A stretch of 64,000 bases of DNA from Salinimicrobium catena (lineage in GTDB: Bacteria > Bacteroidota > Bacteroidia > Flavobacteriales > Flavobacteriaceae): contig NZ_FNGG01000001.1 of NCBI RefSeq assembly GCF_900102915.1, positions 434,001 to 498,000 of the forward strand, given 5' to 3'. Below are positions 36,081-44,557 of this stretch, piece after piece. The position numbers and the translations under genes are program-made. The notes below the pieces were generated by a model. It was given only the letters and a program-made list of their open reading frames with translations, was not told where the DNA came from and searched no databases. Numbering within the stretch: position 1 is the stretch's first letter; the number at the start of each line of letters is the position of its first letter.

Positions 36081-37670
36081 TTATCCTTCTGAAAGTTTAA
36101 GTTTCATTCCGGGTTTTAGGCTGCTGCCACGCATGTTGTTGAGATCCTTGATCTTTTGAACCGTAACTCCCGGAAATTTTCGGGAAATACTCCACAACGA
36201 ATCTCCATGCTTGACAGTATAGAATTTTGGAGAGGATTTGCTGCTGCTTGATGCCGTACTTCCGGAAGTTACCGGTTTCCTCGGATAGATCGTCAGCCGC
36301 TGCCCTACTCTAAGGTTATTGCTTCTTAGGTTGTTCCATCGCTTTATCTGGCTTACACCCACCCCATATCGCTCGGCTATCCTTCCGAGGTAATCCCCGC
36401 TGCGCACGCGATATCTTATACGACTTTCGGAATCAACAAGCTGGGGTAAAGGTTTCTCCTCCTTGGCCAGCTCGGCTTCAGCATATCTGTAAATAGCCTC
36501 TTCGTTGTTTACAAAGAACCCTGAGCGGCTTCTTGGCAGGCGAATGGCGTACTTTTCATCTTCTATATAGGGAATGATGTCAAGCTTATAGCTTGGATTA
36601 AGGAACTGAAGCAGCTCCTTCTCTACCCCTGTGACCTCAGAGATCTGGTCAAAAGACAATAATCGTTTGGTTTGAATGGTATCTGTCTCGAAATAGGAAG
36701 TGTGCGGATTTGGCGGCTGAAAACCATGTTCTTCGGCATATTCAAAGATATACATGGTTGCCAGGAAGGCGGGAACATAACCCGCTGTTTCACGTGGAAG
36801 AAAAGGCCTCAAATTCCAATAATTAGTGGATCCGCCGCTTCTTCTAATGGCTTTGGAAACATTCCCGGGTCCGGAATTATATGAAGCAAGCACCAGGTCC
36901 CAGTCCTCAAAAACCCGGTAAAGGGTAGACAGGTACTGGGCTGCCGCCTCTGTAGACATCATTGGGTCCATACGCTCGTCAACATAAGAGCTTACATCAA
37001 GACCGTGCATTTTCCCGGTTGCGAACATGAACTGCCACAGTCCGGTAGCGCCCACCCTGGACCTCGCCCTGGGGTTAAGGGCAGACTCAACAATGGCCAG
37101 GTATTTTACTTCCAGCGGAATATTATATTTATCCAGCTTCTGTTCGAACATCGGAAAGTAATACGCGCTGAGCGCCATTAAGCGCTCCATGGATTTTTTG
37201 TTACGTTTGAGATATGATTTGATCACATTTTCCAGCAACGGATTGTATTCTACCTTAAAAGGGGTTCTGGCATCGAGTTTTTCAAGCCGCTTTTTCAGCG
37301 TATCGGTAGGAAGGTCGTCATAGACAACTTCATTATAATCTAAATTCACCAGGGAATCCTGCAGCCCGTTATACAGACTGGACATGAACAATTCCTTTTG
37401 CCACAGCGAGTCTATCATAGCCGCTCCAGGATCGTCCAAAAGGGCAAAAACAGCAGAATCTTTGATGATCTTATGAATAGGAACATTGTTGGAGATCTCT
37501 ACATCGTCGCTATTCATTAACAGGAAGAAATCCTGCTCTGGTAGCCGAATGGTGTCTTCGGGCTCTCCGTTCTCTTGTTTATTTTCGTTTTTTGCCTCTG
37601 TTCTTTCTTGCTGCGCATACAGGCTTACTGACAGTAGCAAAAACACTAAAGGCAGAACTCTTCTAATCAT
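36081..37670 (-). CDS. Membrane-bound lytic transglycosylase with LysM repeats (MltD-like)
   Basis: 529 residues. A signal peptide (1-19) precedes an SLT-type transglycosylase domain with the catalytic Glu in YLAIVESALNPRARSRVGAT and the downstream GLWQFMFATG and YNSGPGNVSKAI motifs. Two C-terminal LysM domains (about 422-465, YRVRSGDYLGRIAERYGVGV; about 484-528, YTVKHGDSLWSIS) bind glycan. It cleaves peptidoglycan to 1,6-anhydro products. A parS-like 16-mer falls inside its coding sequence at 36786-36801. Confidence 0.94.
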   Translation of the reverse strand: MIRRVLPLVFLLLSVSLYAQQERTEAKNENKQENGEPEDTIRLPEQDFFLLMNSDDVEISNNVPIHKIIKDSAVFALLDDPGAAMIDSLWQKELFMSSLYNGLQDSLVNLDYNEVVYDDLPTDTLKKRLEKLDARTPFKVEYNPLLENVIKSYLKRNKKSMERLMALSAYYFPMFEQKLDKYNIPLEVKYLAIVESALNPRARSRVGATGLWQFMFATGKMHGLDVSSYVDERMDPMMSTEAAAQYLSTLYRVFEDWDLVLASYNSGPGNVSKAIRRSGGSTNYWNLRPFLPRETAGYVPAFLATMYIFEYAEEHGFQPPNPHTSYFETDTIQTKRLLSFDQISEVTGVEKELLQFLNPSYKLDIIPYIEDEKYAIRLPRSRSGFFVNNEEAIYRYAEAELAKEEKPLPQLVDSESRIRYRVRSGDYLGRIAERYGVGVSQIKRWNNLRSNNLRVGQRLTIYPRKPVTSGSTASSSSKSSPKFYTVKHGDSLWSISRKFPGVTVQKIKDLNNMRGSSLKPGMKLKLSEG

Positions 37671-37724
37671 AGGTTTTTATTAATTCGCATTAATAAGCTT
37701 TGGAGCTTCAATTATCGTACCTCT

Positions 37725-38909
37725 TTACTTTTTCATGGCTTCAATTCCCGGAAGACTTTTCCCTTCCAGCATTTCAAGCATGGCTCCGCCCCCTGTAGAT
37801 ACGTAACTTACCTGGTCTTCAAGATTGTATTTTTTTACGGCTGCTACAGAATCCCCACCGCCTACAAGTGAAAAAGCGCCTTTCTTAGTGGCACTGGCTA
37901 TGTACTCACCAACAGCAATGGTGCCTTTGGCAAAAGGTTCCATCTCAAAAACACCCATTGGGCCGTTCCAGAGTATGGTTTTGGAATCCTCCAGCACACT
38001 GCCATAATTCTTTACGGTTTCTGGGCCTATATCAAGTCCCATCCATCCATCGGGGATCTCATCTACCGGCACCACCTCGGTATTGGCCAGTTCAGAAAAA
38101 CTGTCGGCAATTACCGAATCTACCGGCAAATGCACCTGGACTCCTTTGTTCTTTGCGGTTTTCAGGATCTTCAGGGCTAGCTCCTGCTTGTCATCTTCCA
38201 CAAGAGAGCTGCCTATCTTTCCGCCTCGGGCTTTTATGAAGGTATAGGTCATTCCTCCGCCGATGATCAAATGGTCTATTTTGTCAAGAACGTTCTCAAT
38301 AACAGTGATCTTGGTCGAAACTTTCGCCCCGCCCAGAACGGCAGTCACGGGTTTTTGGGAGTTACCAAGAACTTTGTTCAGGCTTTCTATCTCTTTGGCC
38401 AGTAAATATCCGAAGCATTTATCGTCGAAGTATTTCGCGATGATCGTGGTAGAAGCATGCGCCCTGTGCGCAGTTCCAAAGGCGTCGTTCACGTAGATAT
38501 CTCCGAGGGATGCCAGTTCTTTAGCAAAATCATCGTCACCTTTCTTCTCTTCGGGATGAAACCTGAGGTTTTCCAGCAGTAGCACTTCGCCCGGCTGTAG
38601 TTCATCGGCAGCCTCTTTGGCCACTTCCCCTACACATGCAGGAACAAATTTCACCTTTACCCCAATGATCTCAGAAACCTTATTAACAATGTGCTCTAAA
38701 GAATATTTCTGCTCTACTCCTTCGGGCCTTCCAAGGTGAGACATTAAAATGGCGCTTCCGCCATCCTCAAGTATCTTAATAATGGTAGGTTTGGCAGCTT
38801 CAATCCTACTCGTGTCCCCCACTTCCTGATCTTCGTTTAGCGGCACATTAAAATCTACCCTTATTAAAGCTCTTTTATTCTGAAAATTGTAGTCGTCTAT
38901 CGTTTTCAT
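37725..38909 (-). CDS. pgk: Phosphoglycerate kinase
   Basis: 394 residues from the ATG at 38909, chosen because [20 protein letters not shown] aligns with the family; the extra 7 residues of the longer frame are not conserved. [12 protein letters not shown] (about 14-25) and SHLGRPEG (about 56-63) bind 3-phosphoglycerate. [11 protein letters not shown] binds ATP, and [14 protein letters not shown] is the C-terminal Gly-rich loop. Transfers phosphate between 1,3-bisphosphoglycerate and ADP in glycolysis. Confidence 0.98.
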   Translation of the reverse strand: MKTIDDYNFQNKRALIRVDFNVPLNEDQEVGDTSRIEAAKPTIIKILEDGGSAILMSHLGRPEGVEQKYSLEHIVNKVSEIIGVKVKFVPACVGEVAKEAADELQPGEVLLLENLRFHPEEKKGDDDFAKELASLGDIYVNDAFGTAHRAHASTTIIAKYFDDKCFGYLLAKEIESLNKVLGNSQKPVTAVLGGAKVSTKITVIENVLDKIDHLIIGGGMTYTFIKARGGKIGSSLVEDDKQELALKILKTAKNKGVQVHLPVDSVIADSFSELANTEVVPVDEIPDGWMGLDIGPETVKNYGSVLEDSKTILWNGPMGVFEMEPFAKGTIAVGEYIASATKKGAFSLVGGGDSVAAVKKYNLEDQVSYVSTGGGAMLEMLEGKSLPGIEAMKK

Positions 38910-38957
38910 AGTTATTGTTGTTAGGAACAAATAAAATTTTTCCCTAAGATATAAAAG

Positions 38958-38966
38958 TGTGGATAA
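38958..38966 (-). promoter_or_regulatory. Perfect DnaA-box match in the holB promoter region
   Basis: TGTGGATAA on the plus strand is the complement of the consensus DnaA box TTATCCACA. It lies 5 bp before the holB -7 box. One perfect 9-mer is roughly what chance gives in 64 kb on two strands, so a role is uncertain. Confidence 0.3.
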
Positions 38967-38970
38967 ATTT

Positions 38971-38978
38971 TATCTTTG
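38971..38978 (+). promoter_or_regulatory. Predicted -7 box adjacent to the holB start
   Basis: TATCTTTG matches TAnnTTTG and ends only 3 bp before the ATG at 38982, so a transcript from it would be leaderless or nearly so. Confidence 0.5.
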
Positions 38979-38981
38979 CTT

Positions 38982-40130
38982 ATGCTATTTTCTGAAGTAT
39001 TAGGACTCCCTCACATCAAGAACCACCTTACCACAACCGCCGAGAAAGGACGTGTTCCCCATGCGCAGTTGTTTGTAGGTTCCTCGGGTAGTGGAACTTT
39101 ACCCATGGCCATTGCTTATGCTCAATACATTCTGTGCCAAAATACCGGCGGAGAAAATAATTCGGGGATCGAGGCCTGTAACATCAAGATGAACAAGCTG
39201 TCTCACCCAGACCTGCACTTTGCATTTCCGGTAGCGGCCAATGACAAGGTAAAGAAGAACCCGGTCTCGGGTAATTTCCTTGATGAATGGCGGCAGTTCG
39301 TTGAAAATGAACCCTACGGAAGTCTTTTTGACTGGTACCAGAAACTGGGAATAGAGAACAAACAGGGCCAGATAGGCGTACATGAGGCACAGGACATTGT
39401 GAAATCGCTTTCCTTAAAAGCCTATGAAGGTGGATATAAGGTCATGATCATATGGATGGCCGAAAAAATGAATACCGCTTGCGCCAATAAGCTCCTAAAG
39501 CTTATCGAAGAACCGCCGAAAGATACGCTGTTCCTGTTGATCACCGAGGAAGAGGAGAATATCATACAGACCATACGCTCCAGGTGCCAAACCCTTCACT
39601 TTCCACCGCTCAATGAAGCAGTTATTGCTGAAGGTTTGATGAAAAATGAAGCATGTGAGGAGCAAAAGGCCCTCACTATTGCTCACCGGGCAAACGGCAA
39701 CTACAGCACTGCGCTGGATATTCTTCAAAATAATTCGGGAACCGAGCAATTTGAGGAATGGTTCATCACCTGGGTGAGAAGCGCCTTCAAAGCAAAAGGA
39801 AATAAATCAGCTATTTTGGATCTTATTTCCTGGAGCGAAACTATAGCCGCGACTGGGCGTGAAACTCAGAAAAAATTTCTGCTTTTTTGCCAGGATTTCT
39901 TCCGCCAGGCCCTGCTTCAGAACTACAAAACCGAAAGCCTGGTTTTCATGCAGCCGCAGACCAAAGGCTTTAGCCTGGAAAAATTCGCTCCTTTCGTGAG
40001 CGGCAATAATATTCTGGGCATCAATAAAGAACTCGAGGATGCCATTTACCATATAGAACGAAACGGTAATGCCAAGATCATCCTCACCGACCTTTCAATC
40101 AAATTAACCCGACTTTTACACAGCAAATAA
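38982..40130 (+). CDS. holB: DNA polymerase III delta' subunit
   Basis: 382 residues. Clamp-loader subunit of the AAA+ fold. The start MLFSEVLGLPHIKNHLTTTA is typical of HolB, and the ATG at 38982 is taken instead of the TTG two codons earlier. The P-loop is degenerate (FVGSSGSGTLP, no Lys), as expected for a delta' that does not hydrolyse ATP. KVMIIWMAEKMNTACANKLL and KLIEEPPKDTLFLLI are the Walker B/sensor region, and QTIRSRCQTLHF carries the SRC arginine finger. It is followed 6 bp later by the DoxX-like gene. Confidence 0.92.
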   Translation: MLFSEVLGLPHIKNHLTTTAEKGRVPHAQLFVGSSGSGTLPMAIAYAQYILCQNTGGENNSGIEACNIKMNKLSHPDLHFAFPVAANDKVKKNPVSGNFLDEWRQFVENEPYGSLFDWYQKLGIENKQGQIGVHEAQDIVKSLSLKAYEGGYKVMIIWMAEKMNTACANKLLKLIEEPPKDTLFLLITEEEENIIQTIRSRCQTLHFPPLNEAVIAEGLMKNEACEEQKALTIAHRANGNYSTALDILQNNSGTEQFEEWFITWVRSAFKAKGNKSAILDLISWSETIAATGRETQKKFLLFCQDFFRQALLQNYKTESLVFMQPQTKGFSLEKFAPFVSGNNILGINKELEDAIYHIERNGNAKIILTDLSIKLTRLLHSK

Positions 40131-40136
40131 TCATTT

Positions 40137-40532
40137 ATGGAAAACATTACTATCTACATGCCGGTACTTTTAATCCTGCTTTTTACCCTTATCACCTTCT
40201 TACAATCTGGTCTTGATAAATTGACCGACTGGAAAGGAAATGTGGGATGGTTAAAAGAGCATTTTGGAAGCACATTTTTAGGCGGAATGGTCCCTCTATT
40301 AGTCGGTACTATTCTGGTTTTGGAAGTGCTGGTAGGGATTCTTGCCCTGGCGGGAATCTACTCAATAGTGGTACATGGGGAACTGCAAATGGCCTTCTGG
40401 ACGCTTGTTTTGGCAGCCATAACCCTGCTTATGCTGCTCTTTGGGCAAAGGGTAGCAAAAGATTATCCCGGCGCTTTCACCATCACCGGTTATTTCATGG
40501 TGGTCATCTTTGGACTTTACCTCATCGCATAA
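40137..40532 (+). CDS. DoxX-like four-helix membrane protein
   Basis: 131 residues with four predicted membrane segments (about 7-25, 45-75, 85-101 and 110-130). FLQSGLDKLTDWKGNVGWLK fits the DoxX/terpene quinol-oxidase-like family found near respiratory or stress genes. It is co-transcribed with holB. Substrate unknown. Confidence 0.7.
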   Translation: MENITIYMPVLLILLFTLITFLQSGLDKLTDWKGNVGWLKEHFGSTFLGGMVPLLVGTILVLEVLVGILALAGIYSIVVHGELQMAFWTLVLAAITLLMLLFGQRVAKDYPGAFTITGYFMVVIFGLYLIA

Positions 40533-40533
40533 A

Positions 40534-40559
40534 AAAAGGGTTCCATGTGGAACCCTTTT
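40534..40559. terminator. Bidirectional terminator between DoxX and OmpH genes
   Basis: Perfect 11-bp arms AAAAGGGTTCC (40534-40544) and GGAACCCTTTT (40549-40559) around an ATGT loop, with A and T runs on the two sides. It serves convergent genes. Confidence 0.88.
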
Positions 40560-40578
40560 CTATATCTTTCTTCTTCTT

Positions 40579-41091
40579 TTATTCTTCAGTTTTAGCAGCA
40601 TTCAGTTCTGCAAGCACTTCCTGAGTGATATCCAGGCCTTCTTCGGCGTACATTATATTAGCTGATTCATTTGAACCGAAGATGTAGGTGTAATCGTTTT
40701 CCTCCCCGTAAACCTTCACGAAATCTCTCACTTTAGTGATAAGCGAATCGATCACCTGGTCACTCTCCTGCCTCAATTGTCCGGTTCTAACCTGCTGTTG
40801 CTGCTGAAGCATTTGCTGTTTTTGCATTAGCTCCTGCTCTGTAGCCTGTCTCTCGGCTTGTGACATGGTAGCCCTGTTTTCCTGGTACTCCATTACCTCC
40901 TGTTGAAAACCCTGCGCCACAGAATCCAGTTCTTTTTTAAGCTTTTCAGATCTGGCATTGAAATCGGCTTCTACTTCCTTCATTTCAGAAAATTCCTGGA
41001 TGAGCTTTGTCGTATCGACATAAGCAGTTTTATTTTCATTACATCCGGTCAATACCACTCCTAAAAAAAGGACCACAAAAAATTTCTTCAT
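40579..41091 (-). CDS. OmpH/Skp-like periplasmic chaperone lipoprotein
   Basis: 170 residues from the ATG at 41091 (the longer frame adds eight charged residues before the signal peptide and is rejected). The signal ends VVLTGC (Cys17). YVDTTKLIQEFSEMKEVEAD is the family start. A long coiled coil (about 45-125) is rich in Gln, with a poly-Gln stretch near 100. Skp homologues hold unfolded outer-membrane proteins; a lipid anchor is unusual compared with E. coli Skp. Confidence 0.85.
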   Translation of the reverse strand: MKKFFVVLFLGVVLTGCNENKTAYVDTTKLIQEFSEMKEVEADFNARSEKLKKELDSVAQGFQQEVMEYQENRATMSQAERQATEQELMQKQQMLQQQQQVRTGQLRQESDQVIDSLITKVRDFVKVYGEENDYTYIFGSNESANIMYAEEGLDITQEVLAELNAAKTEE

Positions 41092-41112
41092 CTTTCTTGA
41101 TTTTGATTTGGA

Positions 41113-41120
41113 CAAAAATA
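41113..41120 (-). promoter_or_regulatory. Predicted -7 box for the OmpH-like gene
   Basis: The minus strand reads TATTTTTG, 22 bp upstream of the chosen ATG. It overlaps the first codons of the rejected longer frame, supporting the start at 41091. Confidence 0.6.
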
Positions 41121-41320
41121 AGAAAGGAAATGAATAATGGCGGGTAAAGAAAGGAATTGTATCACTATCAGATTACATAATACAGATCACAAACTAAATA
41201 AAATAAAACTATATAAACTATGGCATTTACATAGGCAATAAGGCTCTTTTATGGTTTTCGGAAGGTTCTTCTACCACGAATCCTATAAAGTGCTCGCAAA
41301 TCGGCTTAAAATGCGTTTTT

Positions 41321-42184
41321 CTACTGTTTCTTCAAAAAATAGGCGATGGAAGAATACTCTCCTGTGTCTTTTGCTTTTTGGTTGGAAATAAAACCGGTAA
41401 AAGCGGCTTTTAAAGGATTCCCTTTTCCATTTCTATAATTCTCTGAAAGGAGGCTCACATAATAAGAATCGAACGGCAAACCTTTTTCCTTAATAACCTC
41501 AAAATTGAATTCTGAAAATATTTTCTGAATGGAGGTTCTGGAGAAGTGATATAAATGCCGCGGAACATCAAAAGCGGCCCAATGTTCTTTATAAACATTA
41601 GCATCGTAACTTTTGAAATTCGGAACCGCGACTACAAGCAAACCGTCCTTTTTCAAAACCCGGAAAAGTTCGTTGACCTGATCTTCCAGATCAGGCACAT
41701 GTTCAAGAACATGCCACATAGTGATAACATCAAATTCTTCATCTGGAAAAGAAGAAGTGTTTTCCTTAAGAGAGATCCCTTTTTTTAGGGCCAGTTGTTT
41801 GGCTCCGGAATTTGGTTCCACACCAAAAACATCATAACCCTTCTTTTTTGCCTCAGCTAAAAAATCTCCGGTACCGGCTCCAATATCTAAAAGTTTACCC
41901 CTACCCTTTTTTTCCTTTTCAATCCACTCCAACTTCTTTTGAAGCATATAGGATTTTACCTTTTGATATACCTTTTCAAAAATGGAATTTTTAGAATCGG
42001 TATGGGAAATGTATTTTTCACTTTTGTAGAACTCCGGCAATTCATTTTCTTTCGGTCTCGGAAAAGTCCCTAAAAGATCAAATTGGTTTTCCCTCTTCAG
42101 CTCAAAAAATTTGTGGCTAACGGTGTAATCCTTACAAACCATTTCCGTGGTTTCCGAAAAATCAAAAGGGGGAAGTTTCTTCAA
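41321..42184 (-). CDS. Class I SAM-dependent methyltransferase
   Basis: 287 residues. KGRGKLLDIGAGTGDFLAEA (about 94-113) is motif I binding S-adenosylmethionine, DVFGVEPN is motif II, and FDVITMWHVLEHVPDLEDQV is motif IV/post I. The order resembles UbiG/Methyltransf_23 proteins, often acting on glycan or lipid intermediates. The N-terminal segment CKDYTVSHKFFELKRE may be a recognition region. Base composition is more AT-rich than its neighbours. The substrate is unknown. Confidence 0.88.
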   Translation of the reverse strand: MKKLPPFDFSETTEMVCKDYTVSHKFFELKRENQFDLLGTFPRPKENELPEFYKSEKYISHTDSKNSIFEKVYQKVKSYMLQKKLEWIEKEKKGRGKLLDIGAGTGDFLAEAKKKGYDVFGVEPNSGAKQLALKKGISLKENTSSFPDEEFDVITMWHVLEHVPDLEDQVNELFRVLKKDGLLVVAVPNFKSYDANVYKEHWAAFDVPRHLYHFSRTSIQKIFSEFNFEVIKEKGLPFDSYYVSLLSENYRNGKGNPLKAAFTGFISNQKAKDTGEYSSIAYFLKKQ

Positions 42185-42216
42185 AATATGATCTAAAAAT
42201 TAATTTTAAAAATAGA

Positions 42217-42232
42217 TGTTCCACGTGGAACG
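42217..42232. other. parS-like palindrome downstream of mnmG
   Basis: TGTTCCACGTGGAACG, which differs from a perfect 16-bp palindrome at the last base. It contains GTTCCACGTGGAAC, close to the ParB site consensus TGTTNCACGTGAAACA. It lies between the methyltransferase start and the mnmG stop. Confidence 0.6.
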
Positions 42233-42239
42233 TGAAAAA

Positions 42240-44111
42240 TTATCTACCCATATAAACCAATAAAACTGAAATATCATTCGGGCTCACTCCACTGATCCTT
42301 GATGCCTGGGAAACGGATGTCGGTTTAACTTTTCTCAATTTTTCACGTGCTTCATATGACATGGATTTGATCCTGGAATAGTCAAAATTCTCCGGAATCT
42401 TTATTCCTTCAAGTCGATTTAATTTATCGGCGTTGTTCTTTTCCTTTTCAATATATCCTGAATACTTCACCTGGATTTCGGTCTGCTCAAGTTCTTCCTC
42501 TTTAAGATCATTAGCTTCGATAAATTCATTTACGCCACTAAATTTTCTCACATCATCCATGGTGATATTAGGACGAGAAAAAACCTTAAATATCTTATCG
42601 CTTTGTTTCATCGGGGAAGATCCTTTTTCCTCCAGGACAACATTTGCTTCTTCAGGAACCACACTCGTGTCCTTCAAAAAATTTACGAAAGCAGCAGATT
42701 TCTCCTTCTTCTCCTCCATTTTCCGAAGCCTTTTTTCAGAAGCCAATCCGATTTTATAAGATCTTTCAGTAAGACGAAAATCAGCATTATCCTGTCTCAA
42801 AAGAGTTCGATATTCTGCCCTTGAAGTAAACATTCTATATGGCTCTTCTGTACCTTTTGTAATAAGGTCATCTATCAAAACTCCGATATAAGCCTCACTC
42901 CTTTGAAGGACAAATTCCTCTCTTTCCTGCACTTTTAAAGCGGCATTTATACCCGCGATCAGCCCCTGAGATCCGGCTTCTTCATATCCTGTAGTTCCGT
43001 TTATCTGTCCGGCAAAATACAACCCATTTACCAACTTTGTTTCAAGCGTATGCTTCAATTGCGTTGGCGGGAAATAATCATACTCTATCGCGTAACCCGG
43101 TCTAAAGAATTTTACATTTTCAAATCCGGCAACAGATCTTAAAGCCCTAAACTGAACATCCTCGGGAAGCGAAGTTGAGAATCCGTTTATATACATCTCA
43201 ACCGTATTCCAACCTTCCGGTTCAATGAATAACTGGTGCCGGTCTTTATCTGCAAAACGATTGATCTTATCTTCTATAGAAGGACAATACCTGGGACCTA
43301 TACTTTTGATCCTTCCATTAAACATTGGCGACCTGTCGAAACCTTCTTTTAAAAGTTCATGTACCTCAGGTGAGGTATAACTCATGTAACAGGAGCGCTG
43401 TTTTTTCAGGGGAGCAGTTTCATCCAAGTAGGAAAACTTCGCAGGGACATCATCCCCGGGTTGCTCGATCATTTTAGAATAATCCAAAGACCTTCCATCC
43501 ACTCTTGGAGGAGTTCCGGTTTTCATTCTTCCGGCTTCAAATCCAAGTTGAAGTAATTCTTCGGTGATTCCTGTAGCAGCTCTTTCTCCTGCTCTACCTC
43601 CACCAAATTGTTTGTCGCCAATATGGATGAGTCCGTTCAAAAAAGTTCCGTTGGTAAGGATAACAGATTTGGCTTTAACTTCAATTCCAAGAGAAGTCCG
43701 AACTCCAACCACCCGATCATTTTCTATCAAAAGACCGGAAACCATTTCCTGATAAAAATCCAAATTCGGTGTGTTTTCCAGACGCAGTCTCCAATGTTCG
43801 GCGAACATCATTCTATCGCTTTGCACCCTCGGACTCCACATAGCTGGTCCTTTAGATTTGTTCAGCATTTTGAATTGAATAGCACTGGTATCGCTCACCA
43901 ATCCGCTGTACCCTCCAAGCGCATCAATCTCTCTAACGATCTGACCTTTTGCGATACCACCCATTGCAGGATTACAACTCATTTGGGCGATGTTTTGCAG
44001 GTTCATGGTGATGAGCAGGGTCTTGCTGCCCATGTTCGCTGCGGCCGCCGCAGCTTCACTTCCGGCGTGCCCGGCACCCACTACAATTACATCATATTCT
44101 TTGTCAAACAT
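42240..44111 (-). CDS. mnmG: tRNA uridine 5-carboxymethylaminomethyl modification enzyme, large subunit
   Basis: 623 residues. MnmG (GidA) with MnmE modifies the wobble U34 of several tRNAs, using FAD. The FAD-binding VVGAGHAGSEAA is at 10-21. CNPAMGGIAKGQIVREIDAL (about 46-65), GTFLNGLIHIG and INGTTGYEEAGSQGLIAGIN (about 369-388) are invariant family segments. The gene is often near the replication origin in bacteria; here it is bracketed by two parS-like sites. Confidence 0.98.
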   Translation of the reverse strand: MFDKEYDVIVVGAGHAGSEAAAAAANMGSKTLLITMNLQNIAQMSCNPAMGGIAKGQIVREIDALGGYSGLVSDTSAIQFKMLNKSKGPAMWSPRVQSDRMMFAEHWRLRLENTPNLDFYQEMVSGLLIENDRVVGVRTSLGIEVKAKSVILTNGTFLNGLIHIGDKQFGGGRAGERAATGITEELLQLGFEAGRMKTGTPPRVDGRSLDYSKMIEQPGDDVPAKFSYLDETAPLKKQRSCYMSYTSPEVHELLKEGFDRSPMFNGRIKSIGPRYCPSIEDKINRFADKDRHQLFIEPEGWNTVEMYINGFSTSLPEDVQFRALRSVAGFENVKFFRPGYAIEYDYFPPTQLKHTLETKLVNGLYFAGQINGTTGYEEAGSQGLIAGINAALKVQEREEFVLQRSEAYIGVLIDDLITKGTEEPYRMFTSRAEYRTLLRQDNADFRLTERSYKIGLASEKRLRKMEEKKEKSAAFVNFLKDTSVVPEEANVVLEEKGSSPMKQSDKIFKVFSRPNITMDDVRKFSGVNEFIEANDLKEEELEQTEIQVKYSGYIEKEKNNADKLNRLEGIKIPENFDYSRIKSMSYEAREKLRKVKPTSVSQASRISGVSPNDISVLLVYMGR

Positions 44112-44125
44112 ATCTTGATTTTCCT

Positions 44126-44557
44126 CTATTGTTCCACGTGGAACATTTGCATTTTTTCTTCTTCTTTGGAACGCATCAGCTTTTTCTCCTCGGCTGTTTT
44201 ATCCTTATATCCACAGAAATGAAGCACCCCGTGAACCATCACTCTTTTGAGCTCTTCACTAAATTCAACAGAAAATTTGCCGGCATTCTCTTCCACTCTT
44301 TGAGTGCTGATAAATATATCGCCACCCAAAATATCTCCTACCGAATCATCAAAGCTGATAATATCGGTATAGGTATCATGATCCAAATATTTCCGGTTGA
44401 TCTCGAGCAGGTATTCATCATCGCAAAAGATAAAGCTTATTTCACCCAGCTTCTTATCTTCAGAAGAAATGACTCTTTTAAGCCAGTCTTCATGCCGAGT
44501 CTCATCTTCAAGATTGAAGTTGTTCTCTGAATAGAAATTAATGATCTCCTCGTTCAA
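44126..44557 (-). CDS. ybeY: Endoribonuclease YbeY (rRNA maturation factor)
   Basis: 143 residues. YbeY is a metal-dependent RNase for 16S rRNA 3' maturation and ribosome quality control. The zinc-site motif reads HGVLHFCGYKDKTAEE (about 111-126): the first two His are present, but the third ligand position (H in E. coli HGTLHLLGYDH) is Asp. DTYTDIISFD and LGGDIFIS are conserved. The start is TTG (44557), overlapping the DUF4175 gene by 20 bp. The last codons (MFHVEQ) are encoded by the parS-like site at 44130-44145. Confidence 0.93.
   Translation of the reverse strand: MNEEIINFYSENNFNLEDETRHEDWLKRVISSEDKKLGEISFIFCDDEYLLEINRKYLDHDTYTDIISFDDSVGDILGGDIFISTQRVEENAGKFSVEFSEELKRVMVHGVLHFCGYKDKTAEEKKLMRSKEEEKMQMFHVEQ
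44130..44145. other. Perfect parS-like palindrome at the ybeY 3' end
   Basis: TGTTCCACGTGGAACA is a perfect 16-bp palindrome, two symmetric bases from the classical parS TGTTTCACGTGAAACA. It overlaps the final codons of ybeY, 19 bp upstream of the mnmG start codon. It is the probable binding site of chromosomal ParB (no parAB in the window). Confidence 0.7.

Noticed and set aside
40539-40554. GTTCCATGTGGAAC palindrome as another parS site
   Set aside because: The centre is CATG instead of CACGTG, and the sequence is fully explained by the terminator stem at 40534-40559.
42340-42356. TTTCACGTGCTTC as a parS site in mnmG
   Set aside because: Only the left half matches; the right half lacks symmetry and it lies in conserved coding sequence.
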